Shown here: one piece after another, positions 20,756 through 34,392 of the stretch
Position numbering within the stretch: position 1 is the first letter of the stretch
Layout: every line of letters starts with the position of its first letter
Assembly (NCBI RefSeq): GCF_033963835.1
Contig: NZ_JAXBME010000001.1
Span: forward strand, 426,415 to 490,414
Reading direction: 5' to 3'
DNA: 64,000 nt
Source of the DNA: Cytobacillus sp. IB215665
GTDB lineage: Bacteria > Bacillota > Bacilli > Bacillales > SM2101
Position numbers and translations under genes: made by a program
Notes under the pieces: generated by a model
The model's database searches: none
Seen by the model: the letters and a program-made list of their open reading frames with translations, nothing else
Told to the model about the DNA's origin: nothing

Positions 20756-22075
20756 ATGGAAATGAGACCGGGGTTATTTCAAGAACAAACGTTAAAGCTT
20801 ACGATGACTAAGGAACTATCTCAAGCAATTGAGCTTCTTCAATATTCCTCTCAAGAACTACTTACCTTTTTACATGATATAGCTATAGAAAATCCTCTTG
20901 TTGAGATACAGGAAAGTACACCATTTGACATACCTAGAAAAAAAACTTCCAACACATCCTCTCAAAGTAAGCAACATAATTGGTTGGAGAATATCGGAGG
21001 AGAGCCTGAAAAATTATTCGATCATCTTCGTTCACAAATATTACTATTACCAATAAGTAATATAGAAAGAAATGTTGTTGATCATCTAATAGAAAATATA
21101 GATAATAACGGTTATCTTCATTTTGAGGCTCAAGATGTCATTAATCGCTTTGGGGTTACTGAGCAGGATATAACTAAATGTGTAGAAATTATTCAAAACC
21201 TTGATCCAGTTGGAGTCGGGGCAAGGAATGTCCAAGAGTGCCTGCTTATACAGCTACAAAGGGAGCAGCATAGGAACGAACTAGCCGAAATTATTATTAA
21301 AGATTACTTTGAACTGTTTACACAAAAATCGTGGAAGGCTTTGGCGAAAATATTGAATGTTAAGCCTAAGGAGATTCAACAAATATTTGATCATATACAA
21401 ATGTTAGAGCCTCGTCCTGGGCATATTTTTCATCATGAACAGACAACCTATATTATTCCTGATATAATTATTGAACGGAAAAATGGACATTTTGAAGCTT
21501 CTATTAACGAAGATTATTTTCCAAAGCTATCATTTAACGTTCAATATGAGCAAGACCTATCTAATGTAGACGATGAGAAAGTGAGTGCTTTTGTAAGAGA
21601 AAAAGGTTTACAATGGGGATGGATTATGAAAAGCCTCGAACAAAGAAAGCAGACTTTATTAAGCGTTACAAAACAAATCATATTGAGGCAGACAGATTTT
21701 TTTGTTAATGGGTTATCATCTTTGAAACCCCTTACAATGAGAGAGGTCGCAGAAGTAGTAGGATGTCATGAATCTACTGTCAGTAGAGCGGTTAAAGGAA
21801 AATATGTGCAGACTCCTTTTGGTTTAGTTGAAATGAAGGTGTTTTTCAGTAGTAGTCTAAATACTTCTTCTAATGAAGATGCTTCCTCAACAAGAGTTAA
21901 AGAGTTAATACAGCAAATGATTAACGAAGAAGACAAAGCTAGCCCTTTGTCTGACCAAAAACTAGTTAATCTGTTAAATAGAGATTTCAAAATTATTGTG
22001 TCACGAAGAACAATTGCAAAGTATAGAGATCAATTAGGTATCTTGTCTTCTTCAAAAAGAAAAAGATATGATTGA
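20756..22075 (+). CDS. rpoN: RNA polymerase sigma-54 factor (SigL/RpoN)
   Basis: 439 aa. Region I (about residues 1-50) carries the activator-binding LKLTMTKELSQAIELLQYSS. The HTH MREVAEVVGCHESTVSRAV lies near 333-351, and the RpoN box SRRTIAKYRD near 418-427 contacts the -24 element. It directs sigma-54 promoters, which need an enhancer-binding activator; in B. subtilis these include arginine and branched-chain amino acid use. ATG 20756 follows GGGGTGGAG; an in-frame GTG at 20747 is less likely. Confidence 0.95.
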   Translation: MEMRPGLFQEQTLKLTMTKELSQAIELLQYSSQELLTFLHDIAIENPLVEIQESTPFDIPRKKTSNTSSQSKQHNWLENIGGEPEKLFDHLRSQILLLPISNIERNVVDHLIENIDNNGYLHFEAQDVINRFGVTEQDITKCVEIIQNLDPVGVGARNVQECLLIQLQREQHRNELAEIIIKDYFELFTQKSWKALAKILNVKPKEIQQIFDHIQMLEPRPGHIFHHEQTTYIIPDIIIERKNGHFEASINEDYFPKLSFNVQYEQDLSNVDDEKVSAFVREKGLQWGWIMKSLEQRKQTLLSVTKQIILRQTDFFVNGLSSLKPLTMREVAEVVGCHESTVSRAVKGKYVQTPFGLVEMKVFFSSSLNTSSNEDASSTRVKELIQQMINEEDKASPLSDQKLVNLLNRDFKIIVSRRTIAKYRDQLGILSSSKRKRYD

Positions 22076-22108
22076 AGAAGGCGTTTTTGTTTTGAAAGGA
22101 TGAAAGAT

Positions 22109-22360
22109 ATGAGCAAAACAGTAATCATGTATACGAAGGAAAACTGCCCTTTATGTGACAAAGCTCAAAAAGTATTAGTTGAACTACAAGAGGAAATTCC
22201 TTTTCAACTTGAATTAATTGATATTTACAAGGATGATCAGCTATTAGAGAAATATCAGTTAATGATACCTGTAGTTAAGATAGCCGACGAAGAAATTGCG
22301 TATGGAGTTATTCACAAAAATGTAATAAAAAAGCGCTTACAGCAAGGATTAAATGGTTGA
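22109..22360 (+). CDS. glutaredoxin-like thiol protein
   Basis: 83-aa single thioredoxin-fold domain with the CxxC pair C13-PL-C16 and the cis-Pro segment MIPVVKIAD. These small proteins (DUF836 / glutaredoxin-2 like) reduce disulfides; the partner is unknown. GAAAGGA is 8 bases before ATG 22109 (an ATG at 22100 is in frame but overlaps that site). The cggR promoter starts in its last codons. Confidence 0.88.
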   Translation: MSKTVIMYTKENCPLCDKAQKVLVELQEEIPFQLELIDIYKDDQLLEKYQLMIPVVKIADEEIAYGVIHKNVIKKRLQQGLNG

Positions 22361-22385
22361 TTATAGTAGTCAGTCCTGTTAGAAT
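22357..22385 (+). promoter_or_regulatory. cggR-gapA operon promoter
   Basis: TTGATT (22357-22362), 17-base spacer, TAGAAT (22380-22385). The CggR operator lies downstream of the start site, as in B. subtilis. Confidence 0.75.
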
Positions 22386-22413
22386 AAGAGTTGTAACAGG
22401 GGTGATTTTTTTT
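22375..22413 (+). terminator. possible terminator in front of cggR
   Basis: CCTGTTA/TAACAGG around a 12-base loop, followed by GGTGA and T8. The gap between stem and T-run makes it imperfect; it overlaps the cggR promoter -10, so it may be an early attenuator. Confidence 0.45.
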
Positions 22414-22421
22414 ACCACATG

Positions 22422-22457
22422 CGGGACATAATATGTCATAGGTGGACTTAATAAGTC
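22422..22457 (+). promoter_or_regulatory. CggR operator
   Basis: Two direct half-sites: CGGGACATAATATGTC (22422-22437) and GTGGACTTAATAAGTC (22442-22457), i.e. CGGGAC-N6-TGTC with 4 bases between. The first fits the consensus exactly; the second differs at three positions. CggR bound here acts as a roadblock relieved by fructose-1,6-bisphosphate. Confidence 0.93.
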
Positions 22458-22494
22458 CCGGATGGTAATTTCACCAATTTTAAGGAGAACTGCA

Positions 22495-23514
22495 ATGCGT
22501 TCATTAATTGAAGTTCAACAAAAATTATTACCTAACCTTCTAGAGGTTATGCAAAGGCGCTATCAAGTTTTACAATATGTAAGGTTAATGCAACCTATAG
22601 GCAGAAGAAGTTTATCACTTAGCCTAGGTATGAGTGAAAGGGTCTTACGTGCTGAAGTACAATTTTTAAAGGATCAAGATTTACTTTCTGTACAAGCGTC
22701 TGGTATGACAATTACGAAAGATGGTGTCTACGTTCTTCGGCAGCTTGAGGAGATGATGAAGGAAATCTCTGGACTAAAGCTACTTGAAGAGAAGGTTAAG
22801 AAAAAATTAGGCTTACACGAAGTAATTGTAGTATCAGGTGATAGTGATCAATCAGCTTGGGTTCAGAAAGAAATGGGCAGAGCGAGTGTTGCATGTATTA
22901 AAAAACGCCTGAAAGATAACAGCATCGTTGCGGTAACTGGAGGTACAACTTTAGCTGCTGTAGCAGAGATGATGACTCCCAATACCGAAAGTAAGGAAAC
23001 CTTATTTGTTCCTGCACGAGGTGGCTTAGGAGAGAATGTAAAAAATCAAGCGAATACGATATGTGCAAAAATGGCTGAAAAAGCAATGGGTAACTATCAA
23101 TTGCTTCATGTTCCAGATCAAGTTAGTACTGAAGCTTACCAATCGATTATAGAGGAACCAGCGATTAAAGAGGTACTCACGCTTATAAAATCATCCAGTA
23201 TAGTTATACATGGTATCGGAGACGCTAAAACTATGGCTATACGCCGAAAAACTTCTGATGAAGATATGAAGAAAATCGAACTGGCTAATGCTGTAGCAGA
23301 AGCTTTTGGATATTACTTTAATAAGCATGGAGAAGTCGTATATAAAGCTCAAACGATTGGCTTACAACTTGAAGACCTAAAACATAGTAAATCAGTAATA
23401 GCAATTGCTGGTGGTGGCTCAAAGGCTAAAGCAATTAAGGCCTATTTTAAACAAACTAGTAACGCCTTGCTAATTACCGATGAAGGTGCTGCAAAAGAGT
23501 TAGTTAAGGGTTAA
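22495..23514 (+). CDS. cggR: central glycolytic genes regulator CggR
   Basis: 339-aa SorC/DeoR-type repressor. The N-terminal HTH is in LMQPIGRRSLSLSLGMSERV (about 33-52) and the sugar-phosphate-binding domain follows (VTGGTTLAAVAEMM near 146, FVPARGGLGE near 171). It represses the operon it heads. AAGGAG precedes ATG 22495; the in-frame ATG at 22462 lies right after the operator and lacks a binding site. Confidence 0.96.
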   Translation: MRSLIEVQQKLLPNLLEVMQRRYQVLQYVRLMQPIGRRSLSLSLGMSERVLRAEVQFLKDQDLLSVQASGMTITKDGVYVLRQLEEMMKEISGLKLLEEKVKKKLGLHEVIVVSGDSDQSAWVQKEMGRASVACIKKRLKDNSIVAVTGGTTLAAVAEMMTPNTESKETLFVPARGGLGENVKNQANTICAKMAEKAMGNYQLLHVPDQVSTEAYQSIIEEPAIKEVLTLIKSSSIVIHGIGDAKTMAIRRKTSDEDMKKIELANAVAEAFGYYFNKHGEVVYKAQTIGLQLEDLKHSKSVIAIAGGGSKAKAIKAYFKQTSNALLITDEGAAKELVKG

Positions 23515-23562
23515 TCCCTACCTAAATATATTTAAGCTTTTTATCTTAAGGAGGAAATTATC

Positions 23563-24570
23563 ATGACTGTAAAAGTTGGTATTAATGGATTTGGCCGTAT
23601 TGGTCGTATCGTATTTCGTGCTGCATTAAAAAACCCTAATATTGAAGTAGTTGCTGTTAATGATTTAACAGATGCAAATATGCTTGCTCACCTTTTAAAA
23701 TATGACTCGGTTCATGGAAAATTAGATGTTGATGTAACTGTTAATGGTAACAATTTAGTAGTTGACGGTAAGGAAATCCTTGTAAAAGCAGAACGTGATC
23801 CAGCACAACTTGGTTGGGGAGACCTTGGAGTTGATGTTGTAGTTGAGTCAACTGGTCGTTTCACTAAGCGCGTTGATGCTGCTAAACATATTGAAGCTGG
23901 CGCTAAAAAAGTAATTATTTCTGCTCCTGCTTCAGATGAAGATATTACAATCGTTATGGGTGTAAATGAAGATCAATATGATGCTGCAAACCATCACGTA
24001 GTTTCAAATGCATCTTGTACAACAAACTGTCTTGCACCATTCGCTAAAGTATTAAATGATAACTTTGGTATCCGTCGTGGTATGATGACGACTGTTCACT
24101 CATATACAAATGACCAACAAATCTTAGATTTACCACATAAAGATTACAGACGTGCTCGTGCAGCTGCTGAAAATATTATTCCAACGACTACTGGTGCTGC
24201 AAAAGCTGTTTCATTAGTATTACCTGAATTAAAAGGAAAATTAAATGGTATGGCTATGCGCGTACCAACTCCAAACGTTTCTTTAGTTGACTTAGTTGCT
24301 GAGGTTGACAAAGAAGTTACTGCTGAAGAAATTAACGCTGCTTTCAAACAAGCTTCTGAAGGCGACCTAAAAGGAATCTTAAACTACAGTGAAGAGCCAT
24401 TAGTATCTGGCGATTACAACGGTGACCCTGCTTCATCTACAATTGATTCACTTTCAACAATGGTTATGGAAGGAAATCTTGTGAAAGTTGTATCTTGGTA
24501 TGACAATGAAAGTGGATATTCTAATCGTGTTGTTGATTTAATTGACTACATGGTTGCAAAAGGCTTGTAA
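23563..24570 (+). CDS. gapA: glyceraldehyde-3-phosphate dehydrogenase GapA
   Basis: 335 aa, NAD-dependent glycolytic enzyme. Rossmann motif [10 protein letters not shown] at residues 6-15, Asp34 (NAD preference) and catalytic Cys152 in SCTTNC. AAGGAGG precedes the ATG. The strong codon bias and its place after cggR match the glycolytic GapA rather than gluconeogenic GapB. Confidence 0.97.
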   Translation: MTVKVGINGFGRIGRIVFRAALKNPNIEVVAVNDLTDANMLAHLLKYDSVHGKLDVDVTVNGNNLVVDGKEILVKAERDPAQLGWGDLGVDVVVESTGRFTKRVDAAKHIEAGAKKVIISAPASDEDITIVMGVNEDQYDAANHHVVSNASCTTNCLAPFAKVLNDNFGIRRGMMTTVHSYTNDQQILDLPHKDYRRARAAAENIIPTTTGAAKAVSLVLPELKGKLNGMAMRVPTPNVSLVDLVAEVDKEVTAEEINAAFKQASEGDLKGILNYSEEPLVSGDYNGDPASSTIDSLSTMVMEGNLVKVVSWYDNESGYSNRVVDLIDYMVAKGL

Positions 24571-24593
24571 GATAACATAAATACATTGCAATA

Positions 24594-24623
24594 GGGGAGA
24601 GGGGAAGTATTCCCCCTCCCTTT
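24594..24623 (+). terminator. GC-rich hairpin after gapA
   Basis: GGGGAGAGGGGAA/TTCCCCCTCCC with a GTA loop and only TTTA behind it. It is probably a partial terminator or an mRNA 3'-end stabiliser giving more gapA than pgk message. Confidence 0.6.
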
Positions 24624-24714
24624 ACTTAAGAAAAGAGAATTTGATATAAATACTTCGCTTATCATGATTTAGTAATGATTATGAAGAATCATCAGAAATG
24701 GAGGCCTTTTGCAA

Positions 24715-25899
24715 ATGAACAAAAAGACTGTAAAAGATGTTGATGTAAAAGGAAAGCGAGTTTTTTGTCGTGTCGATTTTAATGTGCCTATGAAAGATGG
24801 AGTTGTCACTGATGACACTCGTATTCGTGCAGCACTTCCAACAATTCAATATTTGATGGAGCAAGGCGCAAAAGTAATTTTAGCAAGTCATCTTGGACGT
24901 CCTAAAGGAAACGTTGTGGAAGAACTACGCTTAACTGCGGTTGCAGAACGTTTAAGTGAGCATCTTGGGAAACAAGTAGTTAAGACTAATGTTGCATACG
25001 GTGAAGAAGTAAACAATGCAATTGCTAGTTTATCAGAAGGTGATGTACTTTTACTTGAAAACGTTCGTTTCTATTCAGGAGAAGAAAAAAATGATCCTGA
25101 ATTAGCAAAAACTTTCGCAGAGCTTGCTGACATATATGTAAATGATGCTTTTGGTGCTGCACATCGCGCGCATGCAACAACAGCTGGTATAGCAGAACAT
25201 TTACCTGCAGTATCAGGATTTTTAATGGAAAAAGAGCTTGAAGTGCTAGGCAAAGCTTTATCTAATCCTGAGCGCCCATTTACAGCAGTTATTGGAGGAG
25301 CAAAAGTAAAAGATAAAATTGGTGTAATTGATAACCTTCTTGATAATGTTGATAATCTCATTATCGGTGGAGGATTAGCGTACACATTTATCAAAGCTTT
25401 AGGACATGATGTTGGTAAATCCTTACTAGAAGAAGATAAAATTGATCTAGCAAAATCATTTATTGATAAGGCAAAAGCAAAAGGTGTGAACTTTTATATG
25501 CCTGTTGATACGGTTGTTGCAGACGATTTTTCAAATGAGGCTAACATAAAACATGTAAGTATCGAAAACATCCCGAGTGATTGGGAAGGTTTAGATATTG
25601 GTCCAAAAACAAGAGAAATTTATCGAGATGTGATTGCGAAATCTAAGCTTGTTATTTGGAATGGACCGATGGGTGTTTTTGAATTGGACTCTTTTGCTAA
25701 TGGAACTAAGGCAGTTGCAGAAGCACTTGCTGATGCAAATGAAACGTATTCTGTCATCGGTGGTGGAGATTCAGCTGCAGCGGTCGAGAAATTTGATTTA
25801 GCTGATAAGATGAGTCATATTTCGACAGGTGGTGGAGCTTCACTTGAATTTATGGAAGGTAAGGCTTTACCAGGTGTTGTAGCATTACAAGATAAATAA
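24715..25899 (+). CDS. pgk: phosphoglycerate kinase
   Basis: 394 aa, ATP-forming step from 1,3-bisphosphoglycerate. N-terminal [11 protein letters not shown] (substrate site), [12 protein letters not shown], and C-terminal [12 protein letters not shown] with [14 protein letters not shown] (nucleotide site). ATG 24715 lies 10 bases after GGAGG; an in-frame TTG at 24709 is not preferred. Confidence 0.97.
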   Translation: MNKKTVKDVDVKGKRVFCRVDFNVPMKDGVVTDDTRIRAALPTIQYLMEQGAKVILASHLGRPKGNVVEELRLTAVAERLSEHLGKQVVKTNVAYGEEVNNAIASLSEGDVLLLENVRFYSGEEKNDPELAKTFAELADIYVNDAFGAAHRAHATTAGIAEHLPAVSGFLMEKELEVLGKALSNPERPFTAVIGGAKVKDKIGVIDNLLDNVDNLIIGGGLAYTFIKALGHDVGKSLLEEDKIDLAKSFIDKAKAKGVNFYMPVDTVVADDFSNEANIKHVSIENIPSDWEGLDIGPKTREIYRDVIAKSKLVIWNGPMGVFELDSFANGTKAVAEALADANETYSVIGGGDSAAAVEKFDLADKMSHISTGGGASLEFMEGKALPGVVALQDK

Positions 25900-25995
25900 A
25901 TAAAGAAGTTGTTTAAAAGGTAAGGGATAAATGACGGTCGAATTACTCAGTTGTCCATTCTTTTTGAACACGACCTTATAGTAATTTCCCAATAA

Positions 25996-29653
<3,658 letters not shown>

Positions 29654-29670
29654 CATTATTGAAGATTATT

Positions 29671-29697
29671 GAAGACCTCACGTAATGTGGGGTCTTC
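29671..29697 (+). terminator. eno operon terminator
   Basis: GAAGACC/GGTCTTC with CAC/GTG above and a GTAAT loop; followed by TTAGTTTG, a weak T-run. Confidence 0.7.
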
Positions 29698-29756
29698 TTA
29701 GTTTGATATGCAATTTTTTGCTTCTATACCCATAGCTTTGTATTTTGAATCACGGC

Positions 29757-31190
29757 TTATTGCGTAAAGGAGTCTACAGAGATATACTTCTGCTCTAAAT
29801 ATTCTTCTATTCCAAAGTACCCGCCTTCTCTACCTAATCCACTTTCTTTATAACCGCCAAAAGGAGCTTGCGCAGCTGATGGGAGTCCATCATTTACACC
29901 TATTACTCCATACTCTAAATTGTTCATGAAAAATGTAGCTTCATCTAAACTAGTTGTGAATACATATGCAGCAAGACCATATTGACTGCTATTTGCCCTG
30001 TTCACTACTTCATCAATCGTTTTAAAGGAGGTAATGGGGGCTAACGGTCCAAACGTTTCATCCTGCATACAGACCATATCATCTGTCACATTTCCAATGA
30101 CAGTAGGCTGAAAATAATGACCTTTTTCTTCCGAGATCTTTTTCCCCCCTGTTAAAATAGACGCACCTTTCTCTACAGCATCTTCAATATGATACATAAC
30201 TTTTGTTATAGCATTCTCATTAATGAGGGGTCCTATATCAATGTTATTGTTCAACCCATTTCCCATGGTTAAACGAGAAGTGCGTTCTACTAATCTAGCT
30301 GTAAAGCTTTCTATCACATCTTCATGAATATAGAAACGGTTAGATGCAACACACACTTGACCTGCATTGCGGAATTTAGATTGAATGGCTCCTTCAACAG
30401 CTCTATCGATGTCTGCCTGTGCTGTGACAATGAATGGTGCATGTCCCCCTAGTTCGAGAGATAATTTTTTTACAGAATCAGCTGCTTCTTTCATTAGAAG
30501 TTTTCCTACAGGTGTTGATCCAGTAAAACTTAATTTTCTAACCCGCTTATCTCGTAACCAAGCATCGCCAATTTGTTTAGCATTACCTGTTACGATATTT
30601 ATTACGCCTCTAGGGAAATTAGCTTTTTCTGCTAATTGTATTAACTTTAAAGCGGTAAAAGGCGTTTCTTCTGAAGGCTTTACAACGACGGTACATCCAG
30701 CTGCTAATGCTGGGGCAAGTTTCCTAGTAATCATTGCAGCAGGGAAATTCCAAGGTGTAATAGCAGCAACTACTCCTACTGGCTCTTTTTTTACTATAAT
30801 ATGTTTATTAGTTGTAGAAGCTGGAATCGTATTACCATAATTTCGTTTCGCTTCCTCTGCATACCATAACACATACTCATTTGCATATTCGATCTCTGCT
30901 AAAGCTTCCTTTAATGGTTTTCCTTGCTCAATCGTTATGATCCGAGCTAGTTCATCTTGATTCTCTTTAATTAATTGATACCATCGATAAAGAAGTTGAC
31001 TTCTATACCTTGCAGTCTTTTTTGACCATAAAGCAAAGGCTTTTGATGCTGCTTCAATAGCTAAAACTGCTTCTGTATGCCCGCCATTTGAAACTTCTCC
31101 TATTATTGCTTTCGTTGCCGGGTTTTTGATAGCAATAACATCTTCTGATGCTATCCATTGACCGTTTATAAAATTTTGCTTAATAAACAT
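29757..31190 (-). CDS. NAD(P)-dependent aldehyde dehydrogenase, succinate-semialdehyde type
   Basis: 477 aa. Cofactor-binding AITPWNFPAAMITRK near 145 and SFTGSTPVGKLL near 227; general base Glu in LELGGHAP near 248; nucleophile Cys in GQVCVASNRF near 282. Best family match is GabD/succinate-semialdehyde dehydrogenase, but no gabT or GABA transporter is nearby, so the substrate is open. ATG 31188-31190 after AAAGGGTGG is preferred to the GTG nine bases upstream. Confidence 0.9.
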   Translation of the reverse strand: MFIKQNFINGQWIASEDVIAIKNPATKAIIGEVSNGGHTEAVLAIEAASKAFALWSKKTARYRSQLLYRWYQLIKENQDELARIITIEQGKPLKEALAEIEYANEYVLWYAEEAKRNYGNTIPASTTNKHIIVKKEPVGVVAAITPWNFPAAMITRKLAPALAAGCTVVVKPSEETPFTALKLIQLAEKANFPRGVINIVTGNAKQIGDAWLRDKRVRKLSFTGSTPVGKLLMKEAADSVKKLSLELGGHAPFIVTAQADIDRAVEGAIQSKFRNAGQVCVASNRFYIHEDVIESFTARLVERTSRLTMGNGLNNNIDIGPLINENAITKVMYHIEDAVEKGASILTGGKKISEEKGHYFQPTVIGNVTDDMVCMQDETFGPLAPITSFKTIDEVVNRANSSQYGLAAYVFTTSLDEATFFMNNLEYGVIGVNDGLPSAAQAPFGGYKESGLGREGGYFGIEEYLEQKYISVDSFTQ

Positions 31191-31307
31191 CTGTCCCACC
31201 CTTTTATTTGTTTAACTTAGTCTGTTACTAAGTGTGATAGTATACTTAAATAAGTTTACCTTTCGAACAGACTTGCATATTTCCGTAGTCAAATCTTCAG
31301 AAAAGAA

Positions 31308-31350
31308 AACAGCTGAAACACAAATTGAAATTCTTCATGTGCCAGCTGTT
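31308..31350 (-). terminator. terminator of the DJ-1/PfpI gene
   Basis: AACAGCTG/CAGCTGTT arms with a partial inner stem; on the minus strand it is followed by TTCTTTTC. Confidence 0.55.
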
Positions 31351-31357
31351 AATATAA

Positions 31358-32026
31358 TTAATCTTTCTTTAATGCTTTTACAATTTCTTGAGCGATACTT
31401 TCCGATGATGCAGGGTCACGGCTCGTAATAATTTGATCATCTGCCCAAATCGCTAATGCTGGCTGGTCTAATTTGTCGACATATGTGCCTACTTTCGCCA
31501 GCTCTTGCTCTACACTATATGGTAGAAACTCTATTACTTCCTTTGGTTCATAGGCATCTGGAAAAGCAGTAACCTTTTTTCCATCGATGATTGATTTACC
31601 GTCTTCTCTATAAGTGAAAGCTAGCACAGAAGGTGCATGACACTCTGCTGCAACGATGCCTTTATTATCATAAATTTCATTTATTAAACGATGAGCATGT
31701 GGATCGTAGGAAACATCGAACATAGGTCCATGTCCTCCGACAAATAATATGACATCGTAATCTTTTCCTTGTAAGTCAGCTAAACGTAGCGTATCCTTCC
31801 AACGCCCAAGCTTTTCAAACTCTCTTGATTTCCCGTCTGGGTCTGTTTCATCATTTAAAGAAAACTGATCAACCATCCCATCTCCGCCTTTTGGTGAAGC
31901 AATTGACACAGTATGACCCTCTGCTTCTAATACATTTAATGGAACATGAAATTCCTCAGACCAATAACCTGTTCGATATGATTTTACTGCTATTCCATTT
32001 GATATAACCATTAATATATTTGCCAA
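31358..32026 (-). CDS. DJ-1/PfpI family protein (Hsp31-like)
   Basis: 222 aa. Nucleophile elbow AAECHAPSV with Cys129-His130 and a conserved acidic residue in YWSEEF (24-25), as in Hsp31-type DJ-1 proteins, which act as glyoxalase III or deglycase/chaperone. Start is TTG at 32024-32026 with TAGGAGG upstream. It diverges from a LysR regulator 153 bases away, which probably controls it. Reactive carbonyl stress is a plausible role, inferred. Confidence 0.85.
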   Translation of the reverse strand: MANILMVISNGIAVKSYRTGYWSEEFHVPLNVLEAEGHTVSIASPKGGDGMVDQFSLNDETDPDGKSREFEKLGRWKDTLRLADLQGKDYDVILFVGGHGPMFDVSYDPHAHRLINEIYDNKGIVAAECHAPSVLAFTYREDGKSIIDGKKVTAFPDAYEPKEVIEFLPYSVEQELAKVGTYVDKLDQPALAIWADDQIITSRDPASSESIAQEIVKALKKD

Positions 32027-32179
32027 TGTATATACCTCCTAATTAAAATAATTATTGATGTAGTATTGTTCTTATTGGAAAATTGTCTTCGTTACTTCTA
32101 TAGGTTATCATCAATATATAAGATTATGTACTTCCATTATGTTAGATGGGAATAACAGAAAGTTATAAAGGTGAAATAC

Positions 32180-33025
32180 ATGAAAATTGAATGGTTAGAA
32201 GCATTTCAAATAACTGCAGAAACGAAAAGTTTGACTAAATCGAGTGAATTATTACACATGAGTCAACCTGCTTTAAGTAAACAAATAAGAAACCTTGAGA
32301 TAGATTTAGGCGCTAGTTTATTTATTCGCTCTTCTACGGGTGTTCGATTAACTCAAGCTGGTGAAATATTATTAAAAAGCAGTAAAAATATCTTAAAGGA
32401 AGTCAATTCTGTACGTAAAGAAATTAATCTTAGTCAAGGAATAGGTGATATTACAATAGGATCTTGGCCGAGTATAGCAACGTCTTATCTTCCATATAAA
32501 TTTGCTAAGCATAAGTTCAATGATCAATTCAGAGTGAAAATTTCTCATAGCTTTTTGGAATTATTATCTGGACTAGAGCAGGGGCTAATAGACGTTGCAT
32601 TATTTGATGATCGAGAAATCAAACATTCTTATTACTCTAAGTTTTTATTTTCAGAACGCTTTTTCTTATTTATAAATGCCAATCATCCGATTTATACTAA
32701 TCAAACTTCTATTTCCTTTCATGAAATAAAGGATGAATCATTTGTTGTACTTCCCCCTACTTGCGATGCTAGAATGCTCGTTGACAAAGAATTTACGTCA
32801 AAGGGCTCTACTTTAAAGGTTGCCTCAGAAATTGAATTTGGTCAAAGTATATTAGGTTTTGTTGAAGCAAACCTTGGTATGTCCATTCTTCCAGAAATAT
32901 TTATACAAAATAGTTCAGAGAATGTTAAAGCTATCGAAATTCAAGATTTTAATATATCACGTCATGTTTCTCTAATAGCAAATGACGAGGCCATCGGGGA
33001 AAAATTAGTTTCAATGCTAAGGTAA
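32180..33025 (+). CDS. LysR-family transcriptional regulator
   Basis: 281 aa. N-terminal winged HTH: FQITAETKSLTKSSELLHMS followed by QPALSKQIRNLEIDLG (about 9-45). The effector domain (about 90-281) contains ITIGSWPSIATSYLP. ATG 32180 follows AAAGGTG; a GTG at 32171 is also in frame. Divergent from the DJ-1 gene, the likely target. I could not identify a T-N11-A box with confidence. Confidence 0.9.
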   Translation: MKIEWLEAFQITAETKSLTKSSELLHMSQPALSKQIRNLEIDLGASLFIRSSTGVRLTQAGEILLKSSKNILKEVNSVRKEINLSQGIGDITIGSWPSIATSYLPYKFAKHKFNDQFRVKISHSFLELLSGLEQGLIDVALFDDREIKHSYYSKFLFSERFFLFINANHPIYTNQTSISFHEIKDESFVVLPPTCDARMLVDKEFTSKGSTLKVASEIEFGQSILGFVEANLGMSILPEIFIQNSSENVKAIEIQDFNISRHVSLIANDEAIGEKLVSMLR

Positions 33026-33191
33026 CTCTACTCGAATACTATGAATGCCATAGTGCAAGAGACACTGGGTGGCAGCGAAAGATCATTAAATATCTCCTCA
33101 TATAAATAAATATAGGTAAAGCTGGAATAACAAATAGTACAAATAATCTGTTTCGGTAGTGCTTGAAATACTGCCACTACCTGAAAAGGAC

Positions 33192-33220
33192 TTGTCTGTA
33201 GTTTTAAGATATGCTAAATT
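33192..33220 (+). promoter_or_regulatory. secG promoter
   Basis: TTGTCT (33192-33197), 17-base spacer, TAAATT (33215-33220), 40 bases before the secG start. Confidence 0.55.
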
Positions 33221-33259
33221 ATAATAAGTGAATAGTACGATTTTCTGGAGGTGTATCAT

Positions 33260-33493
33260 ATGAACACATTTCTTGTGACATTATTAGTGATAGATTGCTT
33301 AGCTCTTATTACGGTAGTTGTTTTACAATCAGGGAAAAGCGCAGGATTATCAGGTGCCATTTCTGGTGGAGCTGAGCAGCTTTTCGGAAAGCAAAAGGCA
33401 AGAGGATTAGATGCTGTTTTACAAAACTTAACGATTATTTTGTCTGTATTGTTTTTCTTGTTAACAATTGTATTAGCATATAGAGGCCTTTAA
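33260..33493 (+). CDS. secG: preprotein translocase subunit SecG
   Basis: 77-aa protein with two membrane segments (about 2-22 and 55-74) and the SecG loop [21 protein letters not shown] between them. Auxiliary subunit of SecYEG. ATG 33260 follows GGAGG by 8 bases. In Bacillus secG is normally next to est-rnr-smpB; here about 11 kb lies between. Confidence 0.95.
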   Translation: MNTFLVTLLVIDCLALITVVVLQSGKSAGLSGAISGGAEQLFGKQKARGLDAVLQNLTIILSVLFFLLTIVLAYRGL

Positions 33494-33654
33494 GGGTTAT
33501 CAGAGCTGAATTAAAAATAAGCTTACAAGCAATAATTATTTCATTAATGTACTGGCATGCTCAGAGGTTTTCTCTAAGCGGTTCAGATAACCTGGTGAAA
33601 TAAATATAAACGTGTATTAAACGGCAACGTAATAATCGTATATATGATGACATA

Positions 33655-33686
33655 AAAAACGCTTGAATATTAATTCAAGCGTTTTT
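33655..33686. terminator. secG terminator (bidirectional)
   Basis: AAAAACGCTTGAA/TTCAAGCGTTTTT around TATTAA. Confidence 0.9.
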
Positions 33687-33783
33687 CATTATGAGTATTG
33701 TCTTATACAATTTAATCCCTATTTGTAGATTGAAAATTTCCGAAAAGCCACTTCGAACGTTAGAGACGAGTAGTTTTGCTAAA

Positions 33784-34392
33784 TCATTCACCTTTGCGCT
33801 TGGTCCTAGTAAATTTCAAATAAAAGGGTTCGATTTTATTAAAAAGCCATTGAATCACCAACCCGTGAATTACAACTCCGACTATTGAATTAAAAGTTAC
33901 ACATATATAACTAACAGTATGACTTACCTCGTATATATCTCGTCCAAAAAACATCAATTGTCCTATCACAAAATAAAAAGAATGCCAAAAAGATATAATA
34001 TTGTTCTCTAGTTGCCATAATAGCAGTGCTTCAACAGAAAATATTATCAATAAGGCTAAGATAATTAGTAATTTTGATAAATTAGATATCCGCTGAACTA
34101 ATGGCTGTACATAATATTTGGTAATGGTCTTAATCCTAAATAAATAAATGATTCTTACAAGACGGGCTAATTGAAAAAATTGATCAAATGGAATAATTGC
34201 AACAATGAGTAATGGATTATTTTTTATGAATTCCCATTTATTTTTTACAAAAATTAATCTGCCTATGAAATCTAAGAAAAACACAACCCAAACTATCCAA
34301 CTTATAATGGGATTAAAAGAATTTTCTACCCAAAAAGTAAGTATGATTAAAATTACTAAGCTTATCATAATTAACTCATATAAAATCTTCAC
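33784..34392 (-). CDS. voltage-gated-channel-like membrane protein with altered pore
   Basis: 202 aa with about five membrane segments. Residues 75-91 form an S4-like segment with spaced arginines (ARLVRIIYLFRIKTI: R77, R80, R86). Residues 107-127 resemble S5, 133-153 a pore loop, and 162-186 S6. Where K+ channels have T-V-G-Y-G-D this protein has QLMFFGRDI (145-153), so K+ selectivity is doubtful. GTG start at 34390-34392 with AAAAGGGG upstream. Whether it conducts ions is unknown; a decayed or regulatory channel is possible. Confidence 0.7.
   Translation of the reverse strand: MKILYELIMISLVILIILTFWVENSFNPIISWIVWVVFFLDFIGRLIFVKNKWEFIKNNPLLIVAIIPFDQFFQLARLVRIIYLFRIKTITKYYVQPLVQRISNLSKLLIILALLIIFSVEALLLWQLENNIISFWHSFYFVIGQLMFFGRDIYEVSHTVSYICVTFNSIVGVVIHGLVIQWLFNKIEPFYLKFTRTKRKGE

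Noticed and set aside
33550..33600. tRNA-like or Ser-tRNA fragment after secG
   Set aside because: Words such as CTCAGAGG and GGTTCAGATAACC occur, but no cloverleaf can be formed.
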